Assembly: GCF_015240255.1 (NCBI RefSeq)
Contig: NZ_CP061205.1
Span: 1,881,501-1,945,500 of the forward strand
Reading direction: 5' to 3'
Origin: Kordiimonas pumila
GTDB taxonomy: Bacteria > Pseudomonadota > Alphaproteobacteria > Sphingomonadales > Kordiimonadaceae
DNA length: 64,000 nucleotides
The notes beneath the pieces are model-generated. The model ran no database searches. It was not told where the DNA came from and saw only the letters and a list, made by a program, of their open reading frames with translations. Numbering within the stretch: position 1 is the stretch's first letter; every line of letters starts with the position of its first letter. The position numbers and the translations under genes are program-made. Positions 25,960 through 35,668 of the stretch are shown in pieces.

Positions 25960-27645
25960 ATGAAAAAGCAAAATAAAAGCTATTTGAGCGGCCTGAGAAG
26001 CTGCGTTTTAGCTGCAACGGTAACGTTACTCACAGCGTGTAGCGCTAATCAAGCGAGCAGCCCTGATTCTGATAAAGTGTTCATGCCAACGCTGAATACA
26101 TTCAGTGCTAATCGTATTCGGGCAGATATTACGTTTCTAGCCGATGATATGTTGCTTGGCCGTGATACAGGCTCTGATGGCTATAGAATTGCAGCCAATT
26201 ATGTGGCGGCTGAGTATGCTAGGCTAGGTATGATACCTGCTGGTGATGGCAACAGTTACTTTCAGGAAGTACCTTTTCAAAAAGCAAAACTGAACCACGA
26301 AAAAGCAAAACTATCAGCGATGATTGATGGTGCAGAAATCAACTTCACTTTAGGGGACGATTACCTTATGGGCGGTAGTGTGGGGAACCCGTCTGGCGCT
26401 GCCGTTGGGAGTGTTGTTTTTGTGGGTTACGGTGTTCACGCGCCTGATTTTGGCTACGACGACTTTAACGGGGTTGACCTTACAGGCAAAGTGGCGCTTG
26501 TGCTTTCTGGCGCACCCGCGTCTCTCCAGACAGAAATTAGGGCACATTACGGTTCATCATCAACAAAAGCAGAAGTGTTAAAGGCGCACGGTGCAGTGGG
26601 TATTATCACGGTGAACTCTCTAACCAATGAAAAGCGTGTTCCTTATTCACGTATGAAGGCATATTTGGACAGAGAGCAGTTCGATTGGATAAGGCCTGTT
26701 TCAGATGATGAAGCATCTGGTATAAGTGCCACAGCTTTTATAAGCCATGATACGGCAAAAAAACTGTTTGAGGGTGCTGCGCATTCTTTCGATGATGTCT
26801 TGGTATCGGCTGAAGATGGGAACGTGACTTCATTCCCCTTAAAGGCTCGTGTATCAATGGTGCGCGAAAGCATTCTAAGTGAGCCTGTTTATAGCCCGAA
26901 TGTGATTGGGGTTATTGAAGGTAGCGACCCAATACTAAAGAATGAATATGTCGTGCTATCTGCGCATCTTGATCATATTGGGATAAGTGCTAACGCAAAA
27001 GGTGAAGATAAGATCAATAATGGTGCACTAGATAATGCAGCCGGTGTGTCTGTTATGATGGAAGTTGCGCGAGCTTACATTCATTCAGGTATGAAGCCAA
27101 AGCGGTCCATATTATTTGCTGCGGTAACTGGAGAAGAAAAAGGTCTTCTGGGAGCAGAATATTTTGCACATTTCCCCACCGTGCCAAAGGCCAATATTGT
27201 TGCAGATGTAAACCTTGATATGCCTGTGCTTCTATATGATTTTTCAGATGTAGTTGCCTTTGGCGCAGATCGTTCAAGCCTTGGCCCTATCACTGAAAAA
27301 GCGGTGCAGTCTATTGGGCTTGTCTTAAGCCCAGACCCAATGCCGCAAGAAGGTGTTTTTACACGGAGTGACCATTACAGGTTTGTACAGCAGGGCATAC
27401 CGTCTGTGTTCTTGGTAACGGGCTTTAATAAGGGATTTGATAATAAAAACGGCGGTGAGGTATTTATGGACTTTTTGCATAAAACCTATCATTCACCTGC
27501 TGATGAAGTTAGCCTGCCGATCGATTATCAGGCAGCGGCCAAGTTTGCTTACGTAAATTGGTTGATTTCGAATGCGATAGCTAATGAAGCAGAACGTCCT
27601 ACATGGAACAAGGGCGATTTTTTCGGCGATACATTCAGCAAATAA
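25960..27645 (+). CDS. Lipoprotein M28 zinc peptidase with PA insert
   Basis: The 561-residue protein carries a lipoprotein signal (LLTAC, lipid-attached Cys27). Residues about 150-310 look like a protease-associated (PA) insert (GSVVFVGYGVHAP, LTGKVALVLSG). The catalytic M28 domain follows: LSAHLDHIG with the first zinc His/Asp, NNGALDNAAGVSVMMEVAR with the bridging Asp, TGEEKGLLGAEYF with the catalytic Glu pair, and a late YHSPADE histidine. It is an aminopeptidase-type enzyme anchored at the envelope, probably releasing amino acids from peptides for uptake. Confidence 0.92.
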   Translation: MKKQNKSYLSGLRSCVLAATVTLLTACSANQASSPDSDKVFMPTLNTFSANRIRADITFLADDMLLGRDTGSDGYRIAANYVAAEYARLGMIPAGDGNSYFQEVPFQKAKLNHEKAKLSAMIDGAEINFTLGDDYLMGGSVGNPSGAAVGSVVFVGYGVHAPDFGYDDFNGVDLTGKVALVLSGAPASLQTEIRAHYGSSSTKAEVLKAHGAVGIITVNSLTNEKRVPYSRMKAYLDREQFDWIRPVSDDEASGISATAFISHDTAKKLFEGAAHSFDDVLVSAEDGNVTSFPLKARVSMVRESILSEPVYSPNVIGVIEGSDPILKNEYVVLSAHLDHIGISANAKGEDKINNGALDNAAGVSVMMEVARAYIHSGMKPKRSILFAAVTGEEKGLLGAEYFAHFPTVPKANIVADVNLDMPVLLYDFSDVVAFGADRSSLGPITEKAVQSIGLVLSPDPMPQEGVFTRSDHYRFVQQGIPSVFLVTGFNKGFDNKNGGEVFMDFLHKTYHSPADEVSLPIDYQAAAKFAYVNWLISNAIANEAERPTWNKGDFFGDTFSK

Positions 27646-27652
27646 ATGCCGG

Positions 27653-28105
27653 TTAGGTGTTTTTATAGAGTGCCATGCCTTGGTTTGCCAAGGCATCGGC
27701 ACGTTCATTGCCGGGGTCGCCAGCATGACCTTTTACCCATTTCCATTCAATGGAATGCCTGTTTGCAGCATCTTCGAGCAACTGCCAGAGATCTGCATTT
27801 TTGACTGGCTTTTTGGCGGCTGTGCGCCAGCCGTTTTTCTTCCAGCCTTCAATCCATTTGGTAATGCCGTCTCGTACATAAGTACTATCAGTATGCAGAT
27901 GTACTATGCAGTGACGTTTCAAGGCATTTAATGCTTCAATAGCAGCGGTCAGTTCCATCCGGTTGTTAGTGGTTTCAAACTCGCCACCCGTTAGTTCTCT
28001 CTCGTCCGTCCCATAGAGCAGGAGCGCACCCCAGCCTCCAGGGCCTGGATTACCAGAACATGCACCATCTGTATATATTTCAACGATTTTTGATTTAGAC
28101 GACAT
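27653..28105 (-). CDS. rnhA: Ribonuclease HI
   Basis: The 150-residue protein has the four catalytic acids in their usual motifs: [17 protein letters not shown] (Asp near 11), [13 protein letters not shown] (Glu near 49), [11 protein letters not shown] (Asp near 71) and [10 protein letters not shown] (Asp near 135). It cuts the RNA strand of RNA-DNA hybrids. The gene overlaps thrB by 11 bases, forming the ispH-thrB-rnhA operon common in Alphaproteobacteria. RNase HII (rnhB) is also present in the window, at 44088-44741. Confidence 0.96.
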   Translation of the reverse strand: MSSKSKIVEIYTDGACSGNPGPGGWGALLLYGTDERELTGGEFETTNNRMELTAAIEALNALKRHCIVHLHTDSTYVRDGITKWIEGWKKNGWRTAAKKPVKNADLWQLLEDAANRHSIEWKWVKGHAGDPGNERADALANQGMALYKNT

Positions 28106-29054
28106 AACTGGCCGTATCTTTTACGCTTTGATGAAACTGTAAGCGTTTTAGGTAATCAAGGGGGTCTTTAGGGCGTACAACAGCACCCTTTACAGGGTTT
28201 AGCCAGTCGTAGAGGCGTGTGAGCAGAAAACGCAGTGCGGCACCGCGGCACAGAATTGGCAGAGCATCTATTTCAGCAGCACTTAACCGCCTAACGCTGT
28301 CATACATTTCGGTAAGTCGCTTAGCACGTGTTGCTTGAAATGTATGATCTGCATCGAAGCACCATGCATTGATGCAAACGGCAATATCGTAGGCTAGCAT
28401 ATCTGTACAGCCAAAATAAAAGTCAATTAGCCCGGTAATTTTAGTGCCTGTGAACAAAACATTGTCAGGGAACAGATCTGCATGAATGTTGCCGGAAGGT
28501 AGGTTTGATGGCCAATTGGAAGCGAGATATTCAAGTTCATTAAAAATTATAGTTTTTAAACCGGCTTCAACACTGTCTGCGCCGTTCTGTGTATCGCTCG
28601 CAAGCTTTTGCCAGCCCTTAAGGGATAGGTCATTAGGCCGGGTTTGAGTATAAGACTGTAAGCTATTGTGCATCTCAGCCAATGTTTCACCAAGCGCGGC
28701 ACAGTGTGCATCAGTCATGTGGTTTACACTAACGCCGCGCAAAAAACTGATAAGGCATGCGGGCCGCCCAGAGAGGGTTTGCAGTGAAGCGCCGGTTTTG
28801 TCCCTGATGGGCAAGGGGGCAGGCATCCCGTCCGCGGCCAAATGTTCCATCATGTCGAGAAAATAGGGAAGGTCAGCAGGATTTGCGCGCTTTTCGTAAA
28901 GTGTCAGAATAAATTGGCCGCCGGTTGTTTCTAATAAATAGTTAGAATTTTCAACACCTTCCGCGATGCCTTTAAAGCTGGTTGCCGTTCCTACATCGTA
29001 CATGTCAAGAAAGGCGGAAAGAGTATGGTCATCCACCTGAGTATAAACAGCCAT
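28095..29054 (-). CDS. thrB: Homoserine kinase, phosphotransferase-fold type
   Basis: The 319-residue protein is of the ThrB type related to aminoglycoside/choline kinases rather than GHMP kinases. [22 protein letters not shown] near residue 33 is the nucleotide-binding sheet, and [14 protein letters not shown] near residue 195 is the catalytic HxDxxxxN loop, followed by GLIDFYFGC with the metal-binding Asp. It makes O-phosphohomoserine for ThrC. It overlaps ispH (TGATG) and rnhA. Confidence 0.95.
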   Translation of the reverse strand: MAVYTQVDDHTLSAFLDMYDVGTATSFKGIAEGVENSNYLLETTGGQFILTLYEKRANPADLPYFLDMMEHLAADGMPAPLPIRDKTGASLQTLSGRPACLISFLRGVSVNHMTDAHCAALGETLAEMHNSLQSYTQTRPNDLSLKGWQKLASDTQNGADSVEAGLKTIIFNELEYLASNWPSNLPSGNIHADLFPDNVLFTGTKITGLIDFYFGCTDMLAYDIAVCINAWCFDADHTFQATRAKRLTEMYDSVRRLSAAEIDALPILCRGAALRFLLTRLYDWLNPVKGAVVRPKDPLDYLKRLQFHQSVKDTASYVV

Positions 29055-30010
29055 CAGGCAACATCCTTCAAGATTGGGGGGACTTTAAAAATGACATTTT
29101 CTTCCGCGGTTGTAACCAGCTCAACTGTTGCGATATAATGCTCGCGAATAGCCTCGATAACTTCTTCAACTAATATTTCTGGGGCACTTGCTCCTGCAGA
29201 TATGCCAACAATTTTTGCGCCTTTTAGCCATGTCCAGTCAAGATCGCTGGCTCGCTGAACAAGTTTAGCTGAGCAGCCTTCTTTTTCACTGACCTCAACA
29301 AGCCGGCGACTGTTTGACGAGTTAGGTGCACCTATCACAATAACGCGGTCTGATCTGGTAGCGATAGATTTTACAGCGGTTTGTCTATTTGTTGTGGCAT
29401 AGCAGATATCTTCTTTTTTCGGGCTTTTTAGCTCAGGAAAACGTTCCTCAAGGCGAGCTACGATATCTGCTGTATCATCAACAGAAAGTGTAGTTTGTGT
29501 TACATAGGAAAGCTCAGCATATTTTGCAGGGTCCAGCCTATTAACATCTTCAACGGTTTCAATCAGGCTCATAGAGCCCTCTTCTACTTGGCCCATAGTG
29601 CCAATAACTTCGGGGTGGCCAGCATGGCCTATCATCAAAATGTGGCGGCCATTGTCTTTGTGGCGCTCGACCTGCCTGTGCACTTTGGATACAAGCGGAC
29701 AGGTGGCGTCAACATAGATCATTTTTCGGCGTTCTGCTTCTTCTGGCACTGATTTGGGTACGCCGTGTGCTGAAAACACAACGGGCGAATCTGTTGGTAC
29801 TTCATCCAGTTCGTCGATAAATATAGCGCCTTGTGCTTCAAGCCCTTCAACCACATAGCGATTATGAACAATTTCATGACGAACATAAACGGGTGCGCCA
29901 AACTTTTTAAGGGCAAGCTCAACAATTTTTATTGCACGGTCTACACCTGCACAAAAGCCCCGGGGGTTTGCAAGCAGGATTTGCAGTAGTTCTTTACTTG
30001 CCTTTGGCAC
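29054..30010 (-). CDS. ispH: 4-hydroxy-3-methylbut-2-enyl diphosphate reductase
   Basis: The 318-residue protein starts with GTG, six bases after GGGAGA. The three iron-sulfur cysteines lie in [20 protein letters not shown] and DICYATTN, and the substrate-phosphate loop GAPNSSNS near residue 226 is typical. IspH makes the final products IPP and DMAPP of the MEP isoprenoid pathway, needed for ubiquinone and for heme O farnesylation here. It is the first gene of ispH-thrB-rnhA. Confidence 0.96.
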   Translation of the reverse strand: MPKASKELLQILLANPRGFCAGVDRAIKIVELALKKFGAPVYVRHEIVHNRYVVEGLEAQGAIFIDELDEVPTDSPVVFSAHGVPKSVPEEAERRKMIYVDATCPLVSKVHRQVERHKDNGRHILMIGHAGHPEVIGTMGQVEEGSMSLIETVEDVNRLDPAKYAELSYVTQTTLSVDDTADIVARLEERFPELKSPKKEDICYATTNRQTAVKSIATRSDRVIVIGAPNSSNSRRLVEVSEKEGCSAKLVQRASDLDWTWLKGAKIVGISAGASAPEILVEEVIEAIREHYIATVELVTTAEENVIFKVPPILKDVA

Positions 30011-30244
30011 CTAGTTTCTCCCGTGTGTTCGTATAGCCCTTTGCTAGCCTTCCTTTGAGTTTGGGTCAAGCCGCCGTATGCTTTAAGCCTTACTTTTGTC
30101 ATGGTCATTGCATATTGCACTTGTCTGGCTTTACAAACAGCGCTTATGGTGGCTTGCGCTTTTCAAACGTTCTTTTTATGATGCCGCCACTACCGGCACT
30201 TCTGTAACGTCTGTCCGGTGCTATAAACAGTTGAAAGGGTTTCT

Positions 30245-30751
30245 ATGTTAATGCGTTTTGCTTTTTTGTCAGCGGTTATGCTTTTGGTCGCGGCATGCAA
30301 TAAAAACCCGCTTGAAGTAACTGTATCCCGGTGTTTTGGTGTTGCTGTGGTGGGGGATGTTGGTACCCTTACTAAGTTTAAGGGGGTAAGCCGCACAACA
30401 GCAGATGTTGAATATACAGCTTCCATTATGGATGTAACCAGTAGCTGTGTGGAAGAAGCAGATGTTAAAGCACAATTAGATTTTTATATCGGTGCTCAGG
30501 CAGGGCCAGCCCTCGCAAACTCATCCATAACAGTGCCGTATTTTGTGGCAGTAGTTAAAGACAACAGCCAGCTTGTTTCCAAACGCATTTATGATGTGAC
30601 TTTAAAGTTTGATGGCAGTGGCATTGCCCGTAGCCATGAAATGCTTACACAGCTGATACCTTCAATAGAACAAGCACGGCGCTATAACTATGAACTTTTG
30701 GTTGGGTTTCAAGTGGATGCAGACAGCGCTGTCTACAATATGCAGCGCTAA
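30245..30751 (+). CDS. Hypothetical lipoprotein
   Basis: The 168-residue protein has a lipoprotein signal peptide ending LLVAAC (Cys18). The mature part is short and predicted beta-rich, with a pair of cysteines (C28 and C75), for example in SSCVEEADV, and a conserved-looking stretch YFVAVVKDNSQLVSKRIYDV. I recognise no family. It has an AAAGGG ribosome site. It stands alone between ispH (divergent) and the glycine riboswitch. It probably sits on the inner face of the outer membrane; function unknown. Confidence 0.65.
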   Translation: MLMRFAFLSAVMLLVAACNKNPLEVTVSRCFGVAVVGDVGTLTKFKGVSRTTADVEYTASIMDVTSSCVEEADVKAQLDFYIGAQAGPALANSSITVPYFVAVVKDNSQLVSKRIYDVTLKFDGSGIARSHEMLTQLIPSIEQARRYNYELLVGFQVDADSAVYNMQR

Positions 30752-30878
30752 CCTTTTAGAGTTTCTGTAAAAATGAGGCTGGAGCATTTGCCCGATTGAC
30801 TCTTTGGGTTTTGCACCTATTATCCCGCCTACTATCAAGTCACGCAGTTGATAATGATACATCAGCTGTGCCCACTTG

Positions 30879-31064
30879 CGGGAGAGACCAGTAACTTTAC
30901 TGGCGCCGAAGGAGCAACCGCCCCGGAAACTCTCAGGCAAAAGGACCGCATGGGTTTGTGACACTCTGGAAAGTAGAGACATAAGCGTTTCTCACCGACG
31001 GGGTAAGCTCAAAGCATGTATGCGGTGGGTCAAATCTCTCAGGTTCCGTGACAGAGGGGGCACT
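30879..31064 (+). ncRNA. Tandem glycine riboswitch (gcvT element)
   Basis: Two aptamers lie in a row before gcvT. The first has GGAGAGACC, GCGCCGAAGGAGCAA, ACTCTCAGGCAAAAGGACCG and ACACTCTGG. The second has CACCGACGGGGTAAG, ATCTCTCAGGTTCCGTG and ACAGAGGGGG. These are the conserved cores of the glycine riboswitch. The second copy departs from the usual CCGAAGGGGCAA. Binding of glycine normally turns on the glycine cleavage genes that follow. The riboswitch ends about 44 bases before the gcvT start, so control could be at translation initiation; I do not see a clear terminator stem with a T-run. Confidence 0.93.
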
Positions 31065-31107
31065 TTTGCCGGTTTAACTGGCTGTGTGCCTATGCGGAGA
31101 GTGTCTG

Positions 31108-32241
31108 ATGTCTGATGAAAACCTGTTAAAAACTCCTTTATATGACCTGCATGTTGCAGCTGGTGGCAAGATGGTGCCGTTTGCAGGGTATGCCATGCCT
31201 GTGCAATATCCCCTTGGTATTATGAAAGAACATATCCATACCCGTGAAAAAGCAGGGTTATTTGATGTGTCGCATATGGGCCAGTGTTACATTCGCTCTA
31301 CACAGGGAGCAGATCCCGCCAAGGCTCTCGAAAAGCTTATGCCAGGTGCACTCTCAAGCTTATTACCTGGAAAGATGCGTTACACGCTATTGTTGAATGA
31401 TAAAGGCGGTATTGAAGATGACCTGATGGTCACACGCACGTTTGAGCCAGAAGGTACGCTTTATGTTGTTGTGAACGCGGCATGTAAGGCAAAAGATTAT
31501 GCCATTATTGAAGAAAAGCTTGGGGCGCAGATCGTTGTTGAGCCTCTTGATGACAGGGCACTACTTGCACTTCAAGGTCCCGCCGCGGAAAGTGTTCTTG
31601 CTGCGCTGGCGCCAGAAGTTGCTGATTTGTCTTTTATGGAAGCAACGATGGTGACCCTCGAAGGTGTGGTTTGTTGGGTTTCCCGTTCTGGCTACACGGG
31701 TGAAGATGGATATGAAATTTCTGTTCCATCTGAGGAAGCACGTGCTTTTGCCGAGCGGTTACTTCAGAATGAAGCTGTAGAATGGATTGGCTTAGGCGCT
31801 CGCGACAGCCTGCGGCTGGAAGCTGGGCTGTGCCTGTCCGGCCACGATTTTAACGCCGATATTAGCCCTGTTGAAGCGAATGTTACCTTTGCCCTTGGTA
31901 AAAAGCGCAGGGAAGACGGTGACTTTGTAGGTAGTGAGCGTATCCTAAATGAATTGGCAAATGGTACCTCTAAAAAGCTTGTGGGCATTCAGCCTGAAGG
32001 CCGTGCGCCAGCGCGTGAAGGTACGGAAATTGCCGATGCCGATGGTACTATTATAGGTATTGTTACCTCTGGCGGCTTTGGACCTACGATTGGCAGCCCA
32101 GTTGCTATGGGGTATGTCCCTGCACAGTATGCAACAGTAGGTACGACAATTAGCCTGATGGTGCGGGGCAAAGCTTTGCCCGCAAAAGTTTCTAAAACCC
32201 CTTTTGTACAACAGCGTTATAAACGCAAATCAATTGCCTGA
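31108..32241 (+). CDS. gcvT: Glycine cleavage system T protein (aminomethyltransferase)
   Basis: The 377-residue protein starts at ATG 31108, seven bases after GGAGA; an upstream GTG at 31084 is closer to the riboswitch and less likely. Motifs include LYDLHVAAGGKMVPFAGYAMPVQY at the N-terminus, the folate-site Asp in LFDVSHMGQ near residue 52, and SRSGYTGEDGYEI near 195. It transfers the methylene group from the H-protein arm to tetrahydrofolate with release of ammonia. First gene of the gcvT-H-PA-PB operon under the glycine riboswitch. Confidence 0.96.
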   Translation: MSDENLLKTPLYDLHVAAGGKMVPFAGYAMPVQYPLGIMKEHIHTREKAGLFDVSHMGQCYIRSTQGADPAKALEKLMPGALSSLLPGKMRYTLLLNDKGGIEDDLMVTRTFEPEGTLYVVVNAACKAKDYAIIEEKLGAQIVVEPLDDRALLALQGPAAESVLAALAPEVADLSFMEATMVTLEGVVCWVSRSGYTGEDGYEISVPSEEARAFAERLLQNEAVEWIGLGARDSLRLEAGLCLSGHDFNADISPVEANVTFALGKKRREDGDFVGSERILNELANGTSKKLVGIQPEGRAPAREGTEIADADGTIIGIVTSGGFGPTIGSPVAMGYVPAQYATVGTTISLMVRGKALPAKVSKTPFVQQRYKRKSIA

Positions 32242-32268
32242 TGCGATTTAATATTAAAGGAAAAGTCC

Positions 32269-32640
32269 ATGCTTAAATATACGGAAGATCATGAGTGGAT
32301 CCTCGTTGAAGGAGATACTGCTACTATCGGTATCACAGACCATGCACAAAGTGCTCTTGGAGATATTGTGTTTGTAGAGCTCCCTGAGATTGGGGTGAGT
32401 TTTAGCAAAGGCGATGATGCGGCGGTTGTTGAATCTGTGAAAGCAGCAAGTGAAGTGTATGCCCCAATTTCTGGCGATATTCTTGAGGTTAATACAGACC
32501 TGGAAGCAGATCCTGCAATAGTGAACAGTTCGCCGATGGATGATGGCTGGTTTTTTAAAATGAAAATAGCTGATTCAAGCGAACTGGACGACATGATGGA
32601 TGAGGCTGGTTACGGCGAATATGTTGCCGGGCTTGAATAA
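32269..32640 (+). CDS. gcvH: Glycine cleavage system H protein
   Basis: The 123-residue protein is a lipoyl carrier of standard length. The lipoylated lysine is K58 in [33 protein letters not shown] near residue 22 and the C-terminal [12 protein letters not shown] are typical. It shuttles the aminomethyl group between the P, T and L proteins. It lies 27 bp after gcvT with an AAAGGAAAAG ribosome site. Confidence 0.97.
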   Translation: MLKYTEDHEWILVEGDTATIGITDHAQSALGDIVFVELPEIGVSFSKGDDAAVVESVKAASEVYAPISGDILEVNTDLEADPAIVNSSPMDDGWFFKMKIADSSELDDMMDEAGYGEYVAGLE

Positions 32641-32674
32641 TATCCGCTTTAAAGATTTTGTTAGGGAGTAGGGC

Positions 32675-34027
32675 ATGCGGTATTTGCCTCTGACCACCAC
32701 TGACCGGCAGGAAATGCTGGCTAAAATTGGCGTTCGTCATATTGATGAGCTTTTTAAAGATGTGCCTGCAGATTGCCTGAATCCGGATATTGATCTGCCA
32801 CGCCATAAAACGGAACTAGAGGTCGAAAGACATATGGCGCGTCTTGCAGCTAAAAACGTGGCTGCAGGCAGTGTGCCTTTCTTTGTTGGGGCCGGGGCTT
32901 ACCGGCATCATGTTCCTGCAACGGTAGATCATATTATTCAGCGCGGCGAATTTCTGACAGCCTATACACCGTATCAGCCTGAAATTGCACAGGGCACACT
33001 TCAGTATATCTTTGAATTCCAAACACAGGTGGCTGAACTTACTGGTATGGATGTGGCAAATGCCAGCATGTATGATGGCTCTACGGCGACAGCAGAAGCT
33101 GTTATGATGGCCCGCCGTGTAACACGCCGCAAAAAAGCAGTGCTTGCAGGCAGTGTGCATCCGCATTACCGCGCAGTCGTTGAAACAACGACACAGTATA
33201 CAGATGATGAAATCGTTGTTCAAAAAACACTCCCTGAAAGCCCTGAGGCTGAGCTAAAGGCTGCGATCGATGCCATTGATGAGACAACAAGTTGTGTTGT
33301 GTTCCAAAACCCCGGTGTTTGTGGCCACGTTCTGGACCTCACACCGCTTGCTGAAGCTGCGCATGCCAATAAAGCACTGCTCATTGTAGTTGTTAATGAA
33401 GTGTTTTCACTTGGTCTGATCGAAAGCCCCGGCGCTATGGGAGCAGACATTGTTGTTGGTGAAGCACAGTCTATTGGTAACGGCCTTAATTTTGGTGGCC
33501 CATACCTTGGTATTTTTGCGACCAACCAGAAGTATGTGCGGCAGATGCCAGGCAGGCTTTGTGGTCAAACGGTTGACGCTGAAGGTAAACGCGGATTTGT
33601 GCTAACTCTTTCAACACGCGAACAGCATATTCGCCGTGAAAAAGCGACATCAAACATCTGCACGAACTCTGGGCTTTGTTCACTTGCATTCACAATTCAT
33701 ATGACCTTGATGGGGGAAAAGGGCCTTAGAGCTCTTGCTAAACTCAATCATAAAACCGCGTGCGACCTACGAGATGCGTTAAACGGCGTTGCTGGTGTTG
33801 AAGTGGTGAACCAGACTTTTTTTAATGAGTTTACGGTTAAGTTGCCTGTGAACGCGGCGGGGCTGGTTGAAGCGCTTGCCGAAAAGGGCATTCTTGCAGG
33901 GGTGCCTTTTTCAAGGCTTGACCCAACAGCCGGGCTTGAAAACTATTTGATGCTAGCTGTCACAGAAACTGTAACGCCAGATGATATTGCGGCGCTTGTT
34001 GCAGCGCTTGAGGAGACAGTAAAATGA
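32675..34027 (+). CDS. gcvPA: Glycine dehydrogenase (decarboxylating) subunit 1
   Basis: The 450-residue protein is the N-terminal half-subunit of the split P protein. [19 protein letters not shown] near residue 71 and [18 protein letters not shown] near 108 are characteristic, as is [14 protein letters not shown] near 129. With GcvPB it decarboxylates glycine and loads the aminomethyl group onto GcvH. The stop overlaps the gcvPB start (ATGA), indicating coupled synthesis of equal amounts. Confidence 0.96.
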   Translation: MRYLPLTTTDRQEMLAKIGVRHIDELFKDVPADCLNPDIDLPRHKTELEVERHMARLAAKNVAAGSVPFFVGAGAYRHHVPATVDHIIQRGEFLTAYTPYQPEIAQGTLQYIFEFQTQVAELTGMDVANASMYDGSTATAEAVMMARRVTRRKKAVLAGSVHPHYRAVVETTTQYTDDEIVVQKTLPESPEAELKAAIDAIDETTSCVVFQNPGVCGHVLDLTPLAEAAHANKALLIVVVNEVFSLGLIESPGAMGADIVVGEAQSIGNGLNFGGPYLGIFATNQKYVRQMPGRLCGQTVDAEGKRGFVLTLSTREQHIRREKATSNICTNSGLCSLAFTIHMTLMGEKGLRALAKLNHKTACDLRDALNGVAGVEVVNQTFFNEFTVKLPVNAAGLVEALAEKGILAGVPFSRLDPTAGLENYLMLAVTETVTPDDIAALVAALEETVK

Positions 34028-35580
34028 GTATGAACAATCAAGGGCGCCCAACAACTGCCCAAAATGTTGGTACGTCTTTTCAACCGTTTGAGAGCTTTTC
34101 TGGCCATCAGGGCCTTAGGCTAGCAGAACCTCTTATTTTTGAATTGGACCGCGCAGATACAACGGGTGTGGACGTGCCAGAAGTTGATGATTTTGAAATG
34201 GCCATCGGTGGGTTGGCCCGTAAAACATCGATTGGTTGCCCAGGTTTGCCAGAGCCTGATGCTGTAAGGCACTATACACGCCTTAGCCGCCTTAACTACG
34301 GTATTGATATGGGCGTGTTTCCTCTTGGTTCATGTACCATGAAACACAATCCACGCCTGAATGAAAAAATGGCGCGTTTGCCGGGCTTTGGTGACATTCA
34401 CCCTCTGCAGCCAATTTCTACAGTACAAGGGGCACTGGCCTTGATGGGTGAGTTGTCGCATTGGCTTATGACGATTACCAATATGCCTGCGGTTGCTCTA
34501 TCCCCAAAAGCTGGTGCGCACGGCGAGCTTTGTGGTGTTATGGCAATTCGGGCTGCCCACGAAGCACGTGGTGATGGCCGGAAAACTATTTTGTGCCCGG
34601 AAAGTGCGCACGGCACAAACCCGGCAACAGCTGCTTTTTGCGGGTATGATGTTAAATCTATTCCTGCAAAGTCTAATGGCCGGGTTGATATTGATGCCCT
34701 GAAAGCCGCACTTAATGAAACTGTTGCTGCAGTTATGATTACAAACCCCAATACATGCGGTTTGTTTGAAACTGAAGTGAAAGAGATTGCTGACGCTATC
34801 CATGCGGCAGGTGCCTATTTTTACTGTGATGGTGCTAACTTTAATGCGATTATGGGTAAGGCTTGCCCCGGTGATCTGGGTGTCGATGCCATGCACTTTA
34901 ACCTGCATAAAACATTCTCAACACCGCACGGCGGTGGTGGGCCCGGTTCTGGCCCTGTTGTATTCTCTGATGCGCTAAAAGATTTTGCGCCGATGCCGTA
35001 TGTGGTGAAAGAAAATGACGGTAGCTTGAACCTTAAAGAATGGAAAGCAGACAGTGCTGATACATCTTTGGGCCGCCTTACAGCGTTTCACGGCCAAATG
35101 GGTATGTATGTTAGGGCTCTTACCTATATGCTAAGTCACGGCGGTGACGGACTAAAGCAAGCCTCTGAAGATGCTGTGCTGAATGCTAACTACATTAAGG
35201 CATCTCTCATGGATGTGATGAGCCTTTCTTATGAAGGGCCGTGCATGCACGAAGCCCTGTTTGATGATAGGTTCTTGAAGGATACTGGTGTTACCACGCT
35301 TGACTTTGCCAAGGCGATGATTGACGAGGGCTATCACCCCATGACCATGTATTTCCCACTGGTTGTGCATGGTGCCATGCTCATTGAGCCAACAGAAACC
35401 GAATCAAAGTTTAATCTGGATCAGTTTATTCGTTCTATGCGTGGTCTTGCTTCTACGGCTAAAGCTGGTGAAACAGAGCGCTTTGAGGGTGCCCCTTATT
35501 ATGCACCCCGAAAACGGCTTGATGAAACACAAGCCGCACGGCAACCTGTATTGCGCTATAGCAACAATCAGGAAGCATAG
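34024..35580 (+). CDS. gcvPB: Glycine dehydrogenase (decarboxylating) subunit 2
   Basis: The 518-residue protein is the C-terminal half-subunit of the split P protein and carries the pyridoxal phosphate lysine, K296, in [34 protein letters not shown] near residue 96 and [11 protein letters not shown] near 194 are also diagnostic. Overlap with gcvPA (ATGA) couples translation. A large hairpin follows the stop and is probably the operon terminator. Confidence 0.97.
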   Translation: MSMNNQGRPTTAQNVGTSFQPFESFSGHQGLRLAEPLIFELDRADTTGVDVPEVDDFEMAIGGLARKTSIGCPGLPEPDAVRHYTRLSRLNYGIDMGVFPLGSCTMKHNPRLNEKMARLPGFGDIHPLQPISTVQGALALMGELSHWLMTITNMPAVALSPKAGAHGELCGVMAIRAAHEARGDGRKTILCPESAHGTNPATAAFCGYDVKSIPAKSNGRVDIDALKAALNETVAAVMITNPNTCGLFETEVKEIADAIHAAGAYFYCDGANFNAIMGKACPGDLGVDAMHFNLHKTFSTPHGGGGPGSGPVVFSDALKDFAPMPYVVKENDGSLNLKEWKADSADTSLGRLTAFHGQMGMYVRALTYMLSHGGDGLKQASEDAVLNANYIKASLMDVMSLSYEGPCMHEALFDDRFLKDTGVTTLDFAKAMIDEGYHPMTMYFPLVVHGAMLIEPTETESKFNLDQFIRSMRGLASTAKAGETERFEGAPYYAPRKRLDETQAARQPVLRYSNNQEA

Positions 35581-35636
35581 GCACTAATACCTTCCCGGAA
35601 GCAAAGAGAAGCGTTTGATCTTTGCTTCCATAGTGC
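35581..35636 (+). terminator. Two-tier hairpin at the end of the gcv operon
   Basis: GGAAGCAAAGA (35597-35607) pairs with TCTTTGCTTCC (35619-35629), and outside it GCACTA (35581-35586) can pair with TAGTGC (35631-35636) across an asymmetric bulge. There is no T-run, so it may be a Rho-assisted stop or an RNA-stability element. Confidence 0.6.
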
Positions 35637-35668
35637 TAGCTTAAGGGCAGTTATGGGAAGGAGTTACT

